DNA of 64,000 bases, taken from contig CABFPE010000181.1 of NCBI GenBank assembly GCA_900660155.1, positions 1,105,928 through 1,169,927 of the forward strand, written 5' to 3'. Shown here piece by piece: positions 13,216-24,887 of this stretch; positions within the stretch are counted from its first letter, which is position 1; every line of letters begins with the position of its first letter. Position numbers and translations under genes: made by a program. Under the pieces are notes generated by a model, which was not told the origin of the DNA, did no database searches, and saw only the letters and a list, made by a program, of their open reading frames with translations. This DNA comes from Hofstenia miamia. Its lineage: Eukaryota > Xenacoelomorpha > Acoela > Hofsteniidae.

Positions 13216-15170
13216 TGTTTTCATTGTGTTTTTTGGTTTAGGGTTGCTCCTCCACGTTGGTGTTTCTCTGTGCCATGCTGCCTTCTCGTTTATTCTCGCG
13301 TTGTTCTTGATCGTGGCTTGTATGTCCACTGCCTTTCTGATCATCTTCTCTAGTTTATCGACTACATCGCACTTAATTTCATATTGTGCTCTTATGTTGT
13401 CGGGCATCCCTTTGCAAATGTGCGAAAAGAGGTCATATNTCTCCCAAAATTATCTCATATGGTAGCATGTTATTGTGCGTATCTACTACTACTAATGATT
13501 GCTTGAACATTGTGTTCGCCACTCTTAGCTGTACCACTTCGCATCGATATATTCACCAGATGCATTTATGAGTCTTTTGTTACACTTGGTGAGGTCCTCT
13601 CTTGAAAACCCTAACTTTGTTGTGCAGTTGTCCGTAATTATCGAAGTTGCCACTCCTGTATCAATGNTGCAGATGTCATCTGTCTTCTTCATCTTCGTTC
13701 CATTTAAAATTATCCTGTATTGATTTTTGAAACTTTTGTTTCTGTAATATTCTATGAAGTCGCCAATTAACAGTTCATAGTCTGTTTTTGTTTCCGGATC
13801 TAACAGCAGGTAGTGATGCTCTGCCACTCCCGTCAGATATAGGGTGAATCTTGCCGCTGCGGAGTGTTGGCTCACTTTTCTTTCTGCCATCGATATGCAT
13901 TGATACCATCCTCCATTCTATGCATTTTGTTTTTCAGAACTTTTGTTATATATTTTTGGAACGTTGCCGGCGCATTGCACAGTCCGAAAGTTGGGTTGTA
14001 ACCATCTACTCTGCCATTAAATTTTGGTAATGTGGCTTTACAAGGGATCATATCATTTCCCAATTCTTTGTTTAGTATTGAGGGACTGTATTTGGGTTTC
14101 ATGTTTTTTGTTGTCCCTTCTTCTTTTGTGTGGTTATTGCCTTTGTGATCTCGTCTATGAATTTCTTTTTCTCCACCTCATTCTCATCGTCCAATGAATC
14201 TTCTGATAGGTGATCATGGAGTGGTGAAGCTTGTAGTTCGCGTTCTTTTCTACCTACTAACTGAAAGTTGTGGGACTGTATTTTGTCTTGTTCTTCTTTG
14301 GTCAGTTGCAATAGTCTCAGTTTATCTTTTAATTGAGCTATTTCCTCTTGCCTCAAATCTTTGTCTTCGATCAATCATTTGTTCTCTATTTCCAGCAAGT
14401 CCTGTTGTGATTGTGCTGGCTGTTCATTTTTGCTTGTTTCGAGTCGAATTATTTTACTCTTCAGTTGTGTTATCTCTGCGGCTTGTATATCATTGTCTTG
14501 TATTAGCTGCCGGTTTGTTATCTCTAATACATTATTCTTTTCTTGCAAGAGCTGATTTTGTTCTAGAAATCTACTATTTGATTCTGTTAGTTGCTTTGTA
14601 AGTGCCTTAATCTCGTTCTGGAATACTTCACTTTGCTCAATTAGTCTGGTATCCATGTCAACTTGGATATTTCTAATTGTTTCCACACTTGCTAGCTCAA
14701 TGTCTTCTATCCTTTTTGTTAGTAAACCAATTTCTTCTTGTAAGAGTTTTTTGGTTTCATTATTTTTTCTCAGAATTTCCATAATCTCTGGGGTTCCCGG
14801 TTCGGAAGAGGATTCCTGTCTTATTGACTCTGGGGTTTGGGTTGCTTCGGAATTCCTTGGGTATGATGACGATCGTGTCACCATGGGGGTGGTGGTTTTC
14901 TGTATCGCTTTCTTTGTGCTTCCTCTCTTACTTTTGTTGTTCGTCATTATTTCTTGATGTTGTAGTGGCTTTCCAGTTTGGTTACGATTCAAGAATCCAG
15001 TTTGCACTTGTTGCGGTTAAGATTTTCTGCCTTTGCTGACTTTGTATTTCCGTTTACTGCTCCATTGCTTCCTTTTTCCTTTTCCTTTGAGTTGCCTCAG
15101 AGTTTTGAAAGAGTATCACTGTGTGTTTCCTCTCCGTTGACTTTGTTCTTATTTGTCATGGTTGCCATGT
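12182..15170 (-). pseudogene. gag region of element A
   Basis: The gag region starts next to the LTR end at 15171 (minus-strand ATG just inside it). The first part (15007-14100) is a long predicted coiled coil rich in Glu, Gln, Leu and Lys. The middle resembles a retrotransposon gag domain (AARFTLYLTGVAEHHYLLL; MPDNIRAQYEIKCDV). A CCHC knuckle (CYNCGKKGHKRDEC) and an acidic tail end it. The region contains exact internal repeats joined at single Ns, so its layout here is not trustworthy. Broken. Confidence 0.7.
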
Positions 15171-15366
15171 AACATCCTCCACCTGGCCTATTTGCACTGT
15201 GTATTGTGACGTTTCCTCATCAAATCATCTGTGGGCTACTGCCTGAAGCCGATCTCCACATCACAGTTCCTCTCCTTCATGAACAATTGACCAAATCCAC
15301 TGCATCGTCTCAGCTCAATGAGGACTAATTATGTGTACCTTATCTTAGCTCAGTGCGNGGTCGCCA
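15171..15366 (-). repeat. Partial second copy of the type-1 LTR at an assembly join
   Basis: 15171-15357 repeats part of the adjacent LTR almost exactly with an internal segment missing, and a single N at 15358 joins it to the full LTR copy. Just inside each copy the minus strand reads TGGCAACCATGACA or TGGCGACC, which resembles the tRNA-Arg-type primer-binding sites known in 412/mdg1-like elements. Confidence 0.55.
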
Positions 15367-16017
15367 TGTAACATCCTCCACCTGGCCTATTTGCACCATG
15401 TATTATTGTTAATAACTACCACTCAGTAAACTGTGGGTGAGGAGTTACTACGTTGTTGAACCGCCAAAGTTTTCCTCTCTACTTAACTAGTTAGGTTAAT
15501 CGAGTACTAATCATCACTATTTAGGTGACAAAGCCATGTGACGTTTCCTCATCAAATCATCTGTGGGCTACTGCCTGAAGCCGATCTCCACATCACAGTT
15601 CCTCTCCTTCATGAACAATTGACCAAATCCACTGCATCGTCTCAGCTCAATGAGGACTAATTATGTGTACCTTATCTTAGCTCAGTGCGGGTACTCATTT
15701 CAAGTTGTAACTGATTTAAACTCAATTTTGTAAAGTGTTTGTTGGTTTGGTTAAGTAAAGCAACCGGGAGTTGACACTAACTGCATTTAGATAATATTAA
15801 AGTAGCCATTACCATAAAATTACTGGCTTTATAAATTAATTAATAGATTGCAGTTTCCTATACTTACATTTAATAACAATACATGTAAAGTCATTTATTC
15901 GGTTGATTATAGTCAAGTCTCCTACTATTAAGAATAAATATATATTCCTAGGGTTCGACTATCCAGTCGTCTTGAGCATCTATTAATTTATACATGTATG
16001 GATCAATAGTCAGACTT
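15367..16017 (-). repeat. 5' LTR of element A, truncated
   Basis: Matches 3972-4620 over about 646 bases and starts on the plus strand with the same TGTAACATCCTCC. It stops at about 16017, where element C begins, so roughly 165 bases of its minus-strand start are missing. Confidence 0.75.
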
Positions 16018-17580
16018 GCTCAACCTAAAAATGTAAGCAATCCAAAGGCATTGCTGCCTACATCAATGATATTTTAATTGGATCAGAAAATATCAATGAA
16101 CATGTTGAACAACTAAACAGAACACTCAAACTCCTCTTCAATGCCAGCCTATGAATCAATGCTAACAAATGTAACATTGCAAAGCACAAAGTGACTTTCC
16201 TCATCACACCAAGAAATATCACCATCAAAGATAGCACTAAGCAACTCATCAACAAAATACAAGGGCTGCACAACAAAAAAGACGAGCAAAGAATATTAGA
16301 CTTTGTGAACTATTATCATATGTTCATCCCTAATTTAGCAAACTAAGTAGTTCATAACTCAAACATCCTCCAAAAGAAAAACGAATTTGCATGGACCTGA
16401 CAATATCAGGAGGAGCTAAATCTAGTAAAATTGGGGATGAAAAAAATCAAATCTCTAAACTCACCAACGTCAAACAATCCTTACACATTGGACTGCAATG
16501 TAAGCACAGTAGCAATCAGTGCAATGTGGAGCCAAATTCAAAGTGGTGAGGAAAAATCAATTCAATGGTTTAGTTGTAAACTCAAACAAAGTGATCTTAA
16601 CTATGATGCAACCAAACTAGAGATGCTAGCCCTCATCAAATCTCTCAAGAATTCCGCTACTTCCTGATTGGCGAGAAAACTTTTACTATATGAACAGATA
16701 ATATCAGCCTAACATTGGCTAAAGAAATATGCTGACAATTGCTCCAACTTTATAGCAAGATGGAGTGAGTATCTAAATGACTTCCACTTCTCCATTGAAC
16801 ACTGAAAAGGAAAGCTGCATACCAATGCAGACATATGGACTGCACTGCCACAGTATCAATGCAATCTCAAGAAAGAACAAGGCAAAGCCAGAGACTTTCA
16901 CTTCATAACAGCATATGAAAGTTTACCCAATATCAAAACCAATAGGAATGGCTGTACAATAATTCCAGTATTTTCTATAATGATAAAAGAAGAAATCACC
17001 ACTTAAGAAATAGGCATATCTCAAAAAAACGACATCATACTAAACAATTCATGGAGCACTTGAAAAATCCCATGCATCTAATGGACAGAGAGTATGGCAA
17101 CTTACTATTTCCATAAACATAACTGGTAGAAAACAAAAAGCGGCATCCTTTATGCCAGTGCAACACATGAAACTTGATCGCTCTGTCTGAATATTGCAAA
17201 TGCAAAGTAATCTACTAAACAGAGCTAATGATCCACAACAATTTTGTGACCACATACCTTTGCAGAACCATTGAAGACGTTATAAACAAATGCCAATCCT
17301 GCATACTCTTAAACAAAAACAGATTTCCAGGCAAATGCACAGAACTGGAAAAAATCTCTGCAGAACATACAAACAAAATCATTAATGCTGAAATTGAGCA
17401 ACTCTCCAAGGATGAAGAATGCTACACCTATGTATTAGTTATGGTTGACCAATTCACCAAATAATGTAAAATGATTCTTCTAAGGAACATCAAAGCTCAA
17501 ACTACTGCAGAAGCCATTGTAAAAATTGGATATGTGTTTGGTCCCATGCAACAACTAATCACAGACCATGGCAATATTAA
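16018..17580 (+). mobile_element. Ty3-like fragment C (RT end, RNase H, integrase start)
   Basis: Plus-strand, badly broken fossil. It begins inside RT (AAYINDILIGS near 16050), continues with RNase H-like blocks (YTLDCNVSTVAISAM near 16480; IQWFSCKL) and ends in an integrase core (YVLVMVDQFTK near 17430; ITDHG near 17560). It is closest by eye to element D. LTRs, gag and the integrase end are missing. Confidence 0.75.
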
Positions 17581-17587
17581 AAATTGT

Positions 17588-17611
17588 TATATATATATAT
17601 ATATATATATT
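17588..17611. repeat. TA microsatellite
   Basis: An uninterrupted run of TA/AT dinucleotides at the right edge of fragment C. Confidence 0.9.
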
Positions 17612-18590
17612 AATCAGTTGAAAACATCAAGAAGTTGCGAAAAAGATTTATCATTCATGGACCTCCAAAGAGGATTATTCCACTTTCTAACTACTTTCCA
17701 AATATTTACTTTAGCTGTTGTTTTCATGTACCATGTGTAATTCTACAATCAAATTTGTAAAAATCTGAATTATGGTTTATTATTACTTCAGGTATTAGCT
17801 GAGTTGGAATTGTTTTGGGCTCAAATTTGGGTCAGGCTAGGCCGGGCTTGGGCCTAATGTTTTTATTGTTACATGAATACAAAAAGAAATTCATTTGAAA
17901 ACTTAATCTTTGCCAATGAAAAAAGCATTCTCTTTATATTTAATCAGAAATGCATTGTTGTTGGGCGCAATACTACTAAAATCTAAATTTTGTCTGCTAC
18001 AAGCAAAGTTTGTTTCCAAAAAGTCCCACTTACTTTGTTTTGATATAAGTTGAGGTAAGTTGGTAGGCAATATTAGTAATTAAATATATAACAACTGATA
18101 TGTTCCCTAAATGATAAAAAGGATGGTTGCAATCCTGGTAATAATTAGTTGTGGCAATACTTATATTACTAAATTAGTGGGGGCAGTAGGAAGAACTTAT
18201 AAAACATATTTGATGCCTTAGCCTAGGGAATATTACTCAGCAAAGGTTGCAATATTTTTTTCGGGTGATAGAAATTGTACTGCACAATGGGTTCCATGAG
18301 GATCTACCATGCACAACACAGTGCTGAAGAGAAACCCACGAGCACCACTAGCGTCTGGTGATCAAGAGTTAATTGAATGCCTCCTGATCACGGGATCTGG
18401 ATGGCCATTTGACGCACTAACTTTGAACAGTCGTAGTGTGGAACTATGTGAGGTTGCTTTTTATTGTTAACTAAATGTTAAGGAAGTCGCCTTTTACAGA
18501 GTTGCACTCCTAAAAGATAGGAATAGCTTAATAAGAATGAGATCTAAAACAAAGAGAATAAGGCTATCCCAAGGACGAGGTGGACACAGG
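17612..18590. other. No gene recognised
   Basis: AT-rich spacer between fragment C and the LINE. The part from about 18240 may be the LINE's own 5' region, but nothing there is diagnostic. Confidence 0.4.
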
Positions 18591-18599
18591 GCTGCAGCT

Positions 18600-20830
18600 A
18601 ATGCAGACTCGTCTAACTAACACATCAACCTTCTCAATGCTTGAACTCTCAATGACAGAGATAACCTTGAATCATTAGTTAATGCTATGATTTCAAGAGG
18701 CTTGGACATGGTGTTGTTGTGCAAGACTCACCTAAAGGGCAAAGTGGCTACAGTTGTGTCACATGGATAATGTCTTCAGAATATAGGTCATGGAACAAAG
18801 GCAAGGGATGGAGTTGGTTTCTTAGTTAGCCCTCAGCTAGCTGATTGTAAACCCAGCTTTCATCTCCTTTCCCCTAGAAAGGCAAGGCTGTCTTTCAAAA
18901 GTGGGCTCTTTTCAGGCGTTATTGACTTCATTGTTGCCTATGCACAAATTGAATTCAACTCCACTGAAAAAGACTTGGCTGAGTTCTACAGCAATCTCAA
19001 CAAGATCATATCTGAGTGCCAATCAAGAAAAAAATTCCTTTTGGCAGAGGACTTTAACTGCAGAATATGCAAATCCATGAACTCTATCCCTGGAGTGATT
19101 GGAAACTTTGCTACTGCAGATCATAATTCACAGAATGGTGATATCTTGGTACACTTGTTGGTTGACCAGAAGCTAGCTTTAACAAATACGTTCCTCAAGC
19201 ACAAGTGGGTGCACAGTACCTCATAGACGCATCCATGTACAAGTACACAGGCATTATTGGAACATTTTATAGTACCAAGCAAAATACTGAAGAGTATTTA
19301 CTAGAAAGGACAGAGAGCACAGTAAGCATCTTAAGGATTGTTGCAGTGGAAACAGTCGACAACCTACAGGCACACAACCCCAGTGGTCTCTCCTGCAATT
19401 CCCATTCATAAGGAATACTTCGAAGCAAATCTTAGGCAAATTTTGTCAGAAGCAGAACTGGGATATGAACACACAGTCGATTGAATTCACAGTGCAATAA
19501 AAACCCTTCGTCAGAATTACCAAATTCAGAAAGTAAATCCAGTCTATGAGTGTGAGGAAGTTAAGGTGGTGGTTGAACACAAGCATTCAATGAATCATGT
19601 GTTCTTAAGTTGCAAAGACAAAAACAGTCAAAGGAATTATTTCAAAGGAACAAGGACAGTGAAAAACTTCATCAGGCTGTGTAAACTGGCCATCCTTAAG
19701 GAAGCATTGGACACCCTTGATGAGGCTGGAGATGGTGGCGACTGAAGTGGCATCAAGAGCTGTATCCAAAAGACTGACAGTGTGTAGAATTCATTAAATA
19801 TTTCTCCCAAGTGCTTAAGGAGTCTGCTATGGACATAGATACAAAGGCATTCATTGATAAGCTGGATCTATCCGCACCTGAAGTCTTGAGGTTAAACAGC
19901 CAACCAACCTTCACAGAGGCTCAAATGGCCATAGATTCCATAAAATCGCATAAAGCTCCAGGTTGCAATGGGCTTCAGGTAGGAAGCTTTCAGATATGGG
20001 GACAGCGCGCTTATTGAACGCCTTACAGAAGACTTTGCACTTGTGTTTAGTATGGGGAGATGTCCAAAGGAGTGGTGTGATGCAGAAGCTATCTTCTTGC
20101 ATAAAAATAGTACTAGGTCTGACCCCAATAATTACCACAATATTTTCCTATTAGATTTCAGAGGAATGAGCTTTTCAAAAATTTTTATAGCAGGCTGGAG
20201 TAATTGCGGGGTATAAGCATACACTCCCATGAACTCAATTTGGTTTTAGATCAGGCAAGTCTATTGTGCAGGCTATTTATGTGCTGAGGCAAGCCTAGGA
20301 GGCTTCAAGATTACAGAAGGAAAAACTTTTTCATGTTTTGTTGACCTTCCAAAGGCTGTTTGCAAAATCTTGAGGTATAACTGATTAGCACGTCAGAAAA
20401 GGATTATCAAAGCACTCACTTACCTTCTCTTATGAGGCATTATGGTACCCACTCTAACCTATGTGTGTGAGATGTGGGAGCTGGAGATACTTGATGCTTC
20501 CATGACCACCTGTATGAGAGTATTTTGTGATATCTCATTCTGGGATAGGTTAATCAAGGACAAAGTTCATGGAATTATGCCTTTCCAACAAGTGCACACA
20601 ATATTGGCATGTAAGTGCTTAGCTTTTGTTAGCCAGATGATGTCGCAAAGTGAAAGCATAACTAGTGATCAGCCCCTTGAGTTAGCAATGATCAAGGCAT
20701 CGATAGTTCCTGAAGGTAATGACTACATCATTAGTGCATGCAGAAGTCAGTCCTGGGGAAAGTGGTTGCTACTTGATGTACAGTGGTTAATGGCTGTTAT
20801 TTTGGGGAATCTTGGGTATTTTCAACATTG
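18600..20830 (+). mobile_element. Decayed LINE (non-LTR retrotransposon), RTE-like by its C-terminus
   Basis: An apurinic-type endonuclease domain is visible from about 18650 to 19230: GVGFLVSP, then LLAEDFNCRI, which corresponds to the usual GDFNARI motif with Gly replaced by Glu. The start of a LINE RT follows near 19900 (SIKSHKAPGCNGLQ, compare the usual S.KAPG.DG) and continues near 20230 (QFGFRSGKSIVQAIYVLRQA) and FVDLPKA near 20340. The catalytic YADD region is not seen, so an internal deletion is likely. A C-terminal block (VCEMWELEILDAS.....FWDRLIKDKV, about 20460-20570) matches the C-ETW...W.DR..NEEV tail known in RTE-like LINEs. Several stops and frame changes interrupt it, so it is dead. 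Confidence 0.75.
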
Positions 20831-21105
20831 ACTACATTATGATTAAGGGATAAGAAAGGAAGTGAAGTTATTCAAAAAGTTGCAGGTCTGATAAAGGTGA
20901 TTCAGATTTGATATGAAGGAGTCTTTGCAACAGTGCCAGGGCTCACACATGCCAGTACGAGACAGCTATGGACAGAACCATCCGAGCGGTAAAGCTTAGT
21001 AGGAGAGAGTAATGGGAGCACCTACTGCACAATATCTTTATTTCCCCTGTGTTACAATTTTAATATTTGGTGATGTCTCTGATGTTGATGTCTTATGTAT
21101 TTTTG
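20831..21105. other. LINE tail or spacer
   Basis: No frame or repeat is recognised. It may hold the 3' untranslated part of the LINE. Confidence 0.3.
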
Positions 21106-21107
21106 AA

Positions 21108-21109
<2 letters not shown>

Positions 21110-21144
<35 letters not shown>

Positions 21145-21172
21145 TCAAGTATATATATATATATATATTTGC
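21110..21172. repeat. Two TA microsatellites with inverted flanks
   Basis: Two TA runs separated by GCACTCAAG. The flanks TTTTGAATGCATATA (left) and TATTTGCATTCAAAA (right) are inverted copies, so the whole block can fold into a long hairpin. Confidence 0.8.
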
Positions 21173-21179
21173 ATTCAAA

Positions 21180-21950
21180 ACACCAATTCCTTCACAATGG
21201 GTAACAACTAATTTGATGTTGGGAGAGAACACATATTGATATTATCAATGAATATACAGCATAAATTCATTTTCTTTCTATAATAAAAAGTGCCTGATAC
21301 ATTTTAAAAGTAATTTGATTTCAGTCAAACACTATAATTTAAATCAATTCTTAGCAAAGAAATAAATTGCGAAAAATAAATTAACAAAATAATTAACTTG
21401 AAAAATAAAATTTATAAAAAACTGTACAATAAATAATTAGTAAAATGAAATAAATTTTTTAAAAAAGTGGTGATGGTTACAAAGTTCTTTGTTATAGTTT
21501 ACACGTCATACATGGTTTTTCAACAATGTAGGCACAATTTAAAGCATGTTTCACTTCAATTAAAGATGGTTTATCGAGTATTTCATTTTTAATCATGTGT
21601 GTTAAATTTCTATTTTTCTTTAACTAGCAATTGACTGAAGGAAATATTAATACATAATCATTTTGTATAATTTCTTATTTTTAACTAACAAAGCGATTTT
21701 ATAGACGTTGTTTTTCACCTATAAATTTTTACTTTTTAATTTTCTTGAAATTCTATCTTTAAAATACCATGCGCATGTATTTTTTGTGTATGAATAATAA
21801 ACTATTTAAAAAACATTTGTACGTTTAGAATGGCGAATGCAACATGGAGCTTACAAATTTAACAACTGGAAATCATATCTATCGATGGAAAAAATCAACA
21901 TCAACTATGAATAATGAATACGTCATCGTATTCACGCATTAAAGTTACAA
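21180..21950. other. AT-rich spacer, no gene recognised
   Basis: Very AT-rich, with only short shadow frames. Confidence 0.4.
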
Positions 21951-21952
21951 AA

Positions 21953-22112
21953 GCAGAAAACCTCTGTAATGTATTCATCCATGCAAGATTCATAAACTGA
22001 AAAAAGTGTGTAAAGTCGACAAAGCCAGTCAAAAGTGGAAAACCCATTTAAATGTATACAGCCATGCAAGAGTAATAAACCAAATAAAACTGGAAAAGAT
22101 GTGAAATTCAAC
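21953..22112. repeat. Degenerate tandem repeat, two units of about 80 bp
   Basis: GAAAACC...AATGTATTCATCCATGCAAGA recurs as GAAAACCC...AATGTATACAGCCATGCAAGA about 80 bases later, with further matches (AAAGTCGACAAA / AAATTCAACAAA) through the unit. Confidence 0.55.
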
Positions 22113-22249
22113 AAAAAATACAACAATCTACAAATCTGTACACCCTGAAAATGCAAACAAACCACAGAGAAAGGCAGAGAGAAGATTGACGTGTAAAACT
22201 AATATAATAATAATAGTGTATATTGAAAGCATGTATGTGCATAAATCCT

Positions 22250-22840
22250 ATTAATAACATTGCATGTATAATTTTTAAGAAGTGAAATTGCGTCTTTATG
22301 CATAAATCTTGTTTAATTTTTTTTCCTAAGACTAGTTTGCTTTTAACATGGAAGTCTATATTTCATAAGCAGCCACTTGAAATGTTAATCCACATTTATG
22401 CATAACCCATGCTTAATTTTTCCAAAAACTAGTTTGCTTTTATCGTGTATTACGCCTGTAATGTCAAGTTTAACGAAATATTTCTTGATTTTTTTCTTTG
22501 ATATTAGTGAAAAAAACAAATTAAATGTAAGAATTTTTACAATGAAGTGTAGCAACGTATTTGAAAAACGAATTGCATAACCCTTTGCATGTAATGAATA
22601 GTCCCCGAAAAATGAAATAAATTTTGTATAATAGTATCACATGTATAATTTCTCAGAAAGCGAAATTGTCTTTATCCTGTAAGTTTATATATCATGCGGC
22701 TGTAAAGTTAAAGTATGACAAATATTTTTTCTGTTTTTTATTGTTGAAAAACGAATTAAATGTATGGAATTTTTGCAATGAAATAGCAGTGTATTTGAAA
22801 ACAAAATGTATCCTTTTCTATGTAATGTATAGAAAATAGA
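22250..22840. repeat. Degenerate tandem repeat block
   Basis: GCATGTATAATTTTTAAGAAGTGAAATTG near 22262 recurs as ACATGTATAATTTCTCAGAAAGCGAAATTG near 22640. AACAAATTAAATGTAAGAATTTTTACAATGAA near 22515 recurs as AACGAATTAAATGTATGGAATTTTTGCAATGAA near 22748. An inner unit (TTTATGCATAA...AACTAGTTTGCTTTTA) is also doubled. Not coding. Confidence 0.55.
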
Positions 22841-23189
22841 GAATTTGTACACAGACTAGCTATGGTTAAGAATGGCAAGTATTTTCCTAGAAATCAAAAA
22901 TCATCGAATTGGTTCAAATAAATTATCTAAAAATCAATTTCCTCAATTAAATTTTGTCAAAAACATTAATCAATTATATCATTTTGCCTAAATCCTAGCG
23001 ATCAAAAATAAAAAGTTCTTCAAAAAATTTATTTGCTTAAAAATATTTCGTAACTAGAATTGGAAGAGCAATTAGCCATTTGACCGAAATATAGAAGTTT
23101 AAAAATTTGGCATTATAATAACATTAGTTCTGCAAAATACAATTATACTATGAATTATAGCCGTCTAGAAAAGCGATTTTCTTAGGTGG
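22841..23189. other. AT-rich spacer, nothing seen
   Basis: No frame, repeat or RNA-like fold stands out before the target-site duplication at 23190. Confidence 0.4.
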
Positions 23190-23972
23190 GACACATACAG
23201 GCTTGTCCATTGGACACATTTTTCTGTCAAATCCAATCCAATAGAAAAATTTTAGAACTTTCCAATTGGAATCCAGTTGAATTCCAATCTATGTTTTTGA
23301 GTATAATACATCTATGCATCTGATAAGGCCTGAATTTAGCTGGTAAGAATAAAAAATGCAAATTTTAAGGAAAGTCTTAGAGAAAGCACAATGAATTTTT
23401 ATTACTGAACAAATGCATTGATTTTATTTTAAGAATTTCTGGGCAGCAATGAGGCTAACATACGAGATCCTATAGTGAATCAACATCACTCTCAATACTG
23501 GAAATATCTCTGTTAATCTCTCTATTTGTTTGTTTCTAAGTAAAGTTTCAGTTAAAATTATGCTCCTCTTTAGAGTCTTGCCGAAATACCTCCGTGGGAT
23601 CGGGAGGAATTTTTCACCCTGTTGGTGTGGCAGATTTTTTAAAATTCTCGGAGCAACAATATAAAATGTGTCATTCATTAATTTTTTTATCTGCGTTTTA
23701 CAAATTTTGAGACTAATCACTGCATAGATGCATTTCTTATAATTGAAACATTTTAGAAGATGGCCTCATCCTTAAAATCCAACCCACTAAACCCAATGAT
23801 TTATATTATTATTATAAAAGCCCCGTAGTTGATGTAACATCTTTCTTTGAGTCAGGATATATGAAACATACGCAAGATGCCAAGGAATTTTAATATGACG
23901 AAAAATTTGATCTCCTATTATATTGGAAGAATTTCCCCTCCAAAAAAACTTAGATAAGTAGCAAGAACTTAC

Positions 23973-24079
23973 TTAAGCATATAAGTTTCAGAGACAGCTC
24001 CTGATCTAGCGCTTAGTTCAACTGGAATTACGTTTCCTGATTGACCCAAACACCTGCACTTTGCCCATCTACGCGAACT
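23973..24079 (-). pseudogene. Exon-like fragment 2 inside the hAT-like element
   Basis: The minus strand shows TTTTCTGATACTCAG before it (acceptor) and a strong GTAAGT donor after it (23972-23967). The 107 bases are open in the phase left by fragment 1 and encode a basic, cysteine-containing stretch (RRWAKCRCLGQSGNVIPVEL, then SARSGAVSETYML). The product is not recognised. Together the two fragments look like consecutive exons of a gene picked up by the transposon. Confidence 0.4.
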
Positions 24080-24233
24080 CTGAGTATCAGAAAATACAAT
24101 ATACAATACATATTGCCTAAAATCTAGCAATTCATATTTTAAGTTCATGGATGTTCTATTGGGAGATTTGCAGAATTCGGTGGGTGACCCTTGGGAGTGT
24201 CATCAAATCATTTTCCTGCCACAAGCCTATTAC

Positions 24234-24309
24234 CTCCCTGGTGTTAGCGTAGCGAGATCGTTCAGCCAATTGTATGGCATTCCACAGTAAATCACCGAAA
24301 AGTAGAATT
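24234..24309 (-). pseudogene. Exon-like fragment 1 inside the hAT-like element
   Basis: On the minus strand a T-rich stretch ending in AG precedes it (acceptor next to 24309) and GTAATAG follows it (donor at 24233). The 76 bases give one base plus 25 open codons (includes GDLLWNAIQLAERSRYANTRE without its last residue group repeated elsewhere). It ends on a codon boundary, which fits the start phase of the next fragment. I do not recognise the protein. A chance open frame remains possible. Confidence 0.35.
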
Positions 24310-24887
24310 CTTAAAAAAAGTAAATTATAGTTTATTGAGTTTCTTAATACAAAATATACTACAACTACTGATAATATATTGTCATAAAATGGCGCCAACT
24401 ATTTATTCGGAATGCTGCCTAATATGAGATCACAATATGCATATGATGTCATGACAGAATTACGATGAAGGCTTTATTAAGGGACACAAATAGATTTAAG
24501 AAATTCATTTATCTTATGGTGCCAATTAGAATACAAAATCACAATGATAATAATTTAAGAACGAATTTTTCAGATATTGTATTCTAATCAAAATTTGGCA
24601 AAACGTAATTATTTTGTGGATTAAGAGTCAACATTGCAATTAGTTACCATGATATTTTGTATTACATTTAGAATATTATCAGACCTATATGAAAAGCAAA
24701 TATTTTAAGGGAACATTATAACAACAGCTGTGATATTTTGGAATTTTTTGTATAATTATTCCAATGAAAATCCAATTGGAATCCAATGAATAGCAAATTT
24801 TGCTTATCCAACCAATTCCAATCCAATTCCAAGGTCCAAATGGAATCCTACTAGATTCCAAATCCAATGGACAAGCCTGGACATATA

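Larger units (their letters stand above)
3972..16017 (-). mobile_element. Ty3-like LTR retrotransposon A, about 12 kb
   Basis: Minus-strand element in the order LTR, gag, protease, RT, RNase H, integrase, extra coding region, LTR. This order (RT before integrase) is that of the Ty3/gypsy group. It is broken, with several interruptions, some of them produced by assembly joins at single Ns. No target-site duplication flanks it: bases before 3972 and after 16017 differ, one side being element B (minus) and the other element C (plus). The two LTRs differ at well over a tenth of positions by eye, which is old for one insertion, yet long frames remain open. It may be a composite. Confidence 0.85.
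23198..24879. mobile_element. hAT-like non-autonomous element, 1,682 bp
   Basis: The termini are perfect 17-bp inverted repeats, CAGGCTTGTCCATTGGA at the left and its complement at the right. They are flanked by 8-bp direct repeats, GACACATA (23190-23197) and GACATATA (24880-24887), matching at 7 of 8 bases. CAG ends and an 8-bp duplication are the marks of the hAT superfamily. Subterminal ATTCCAATTGGAATCC motifs occur at both ends. No hAT transposase is seen. The interior holds exon-like sequence on the minus strand (see the next two entries), so it may have captured part of a gene. Confidence 0.8.
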
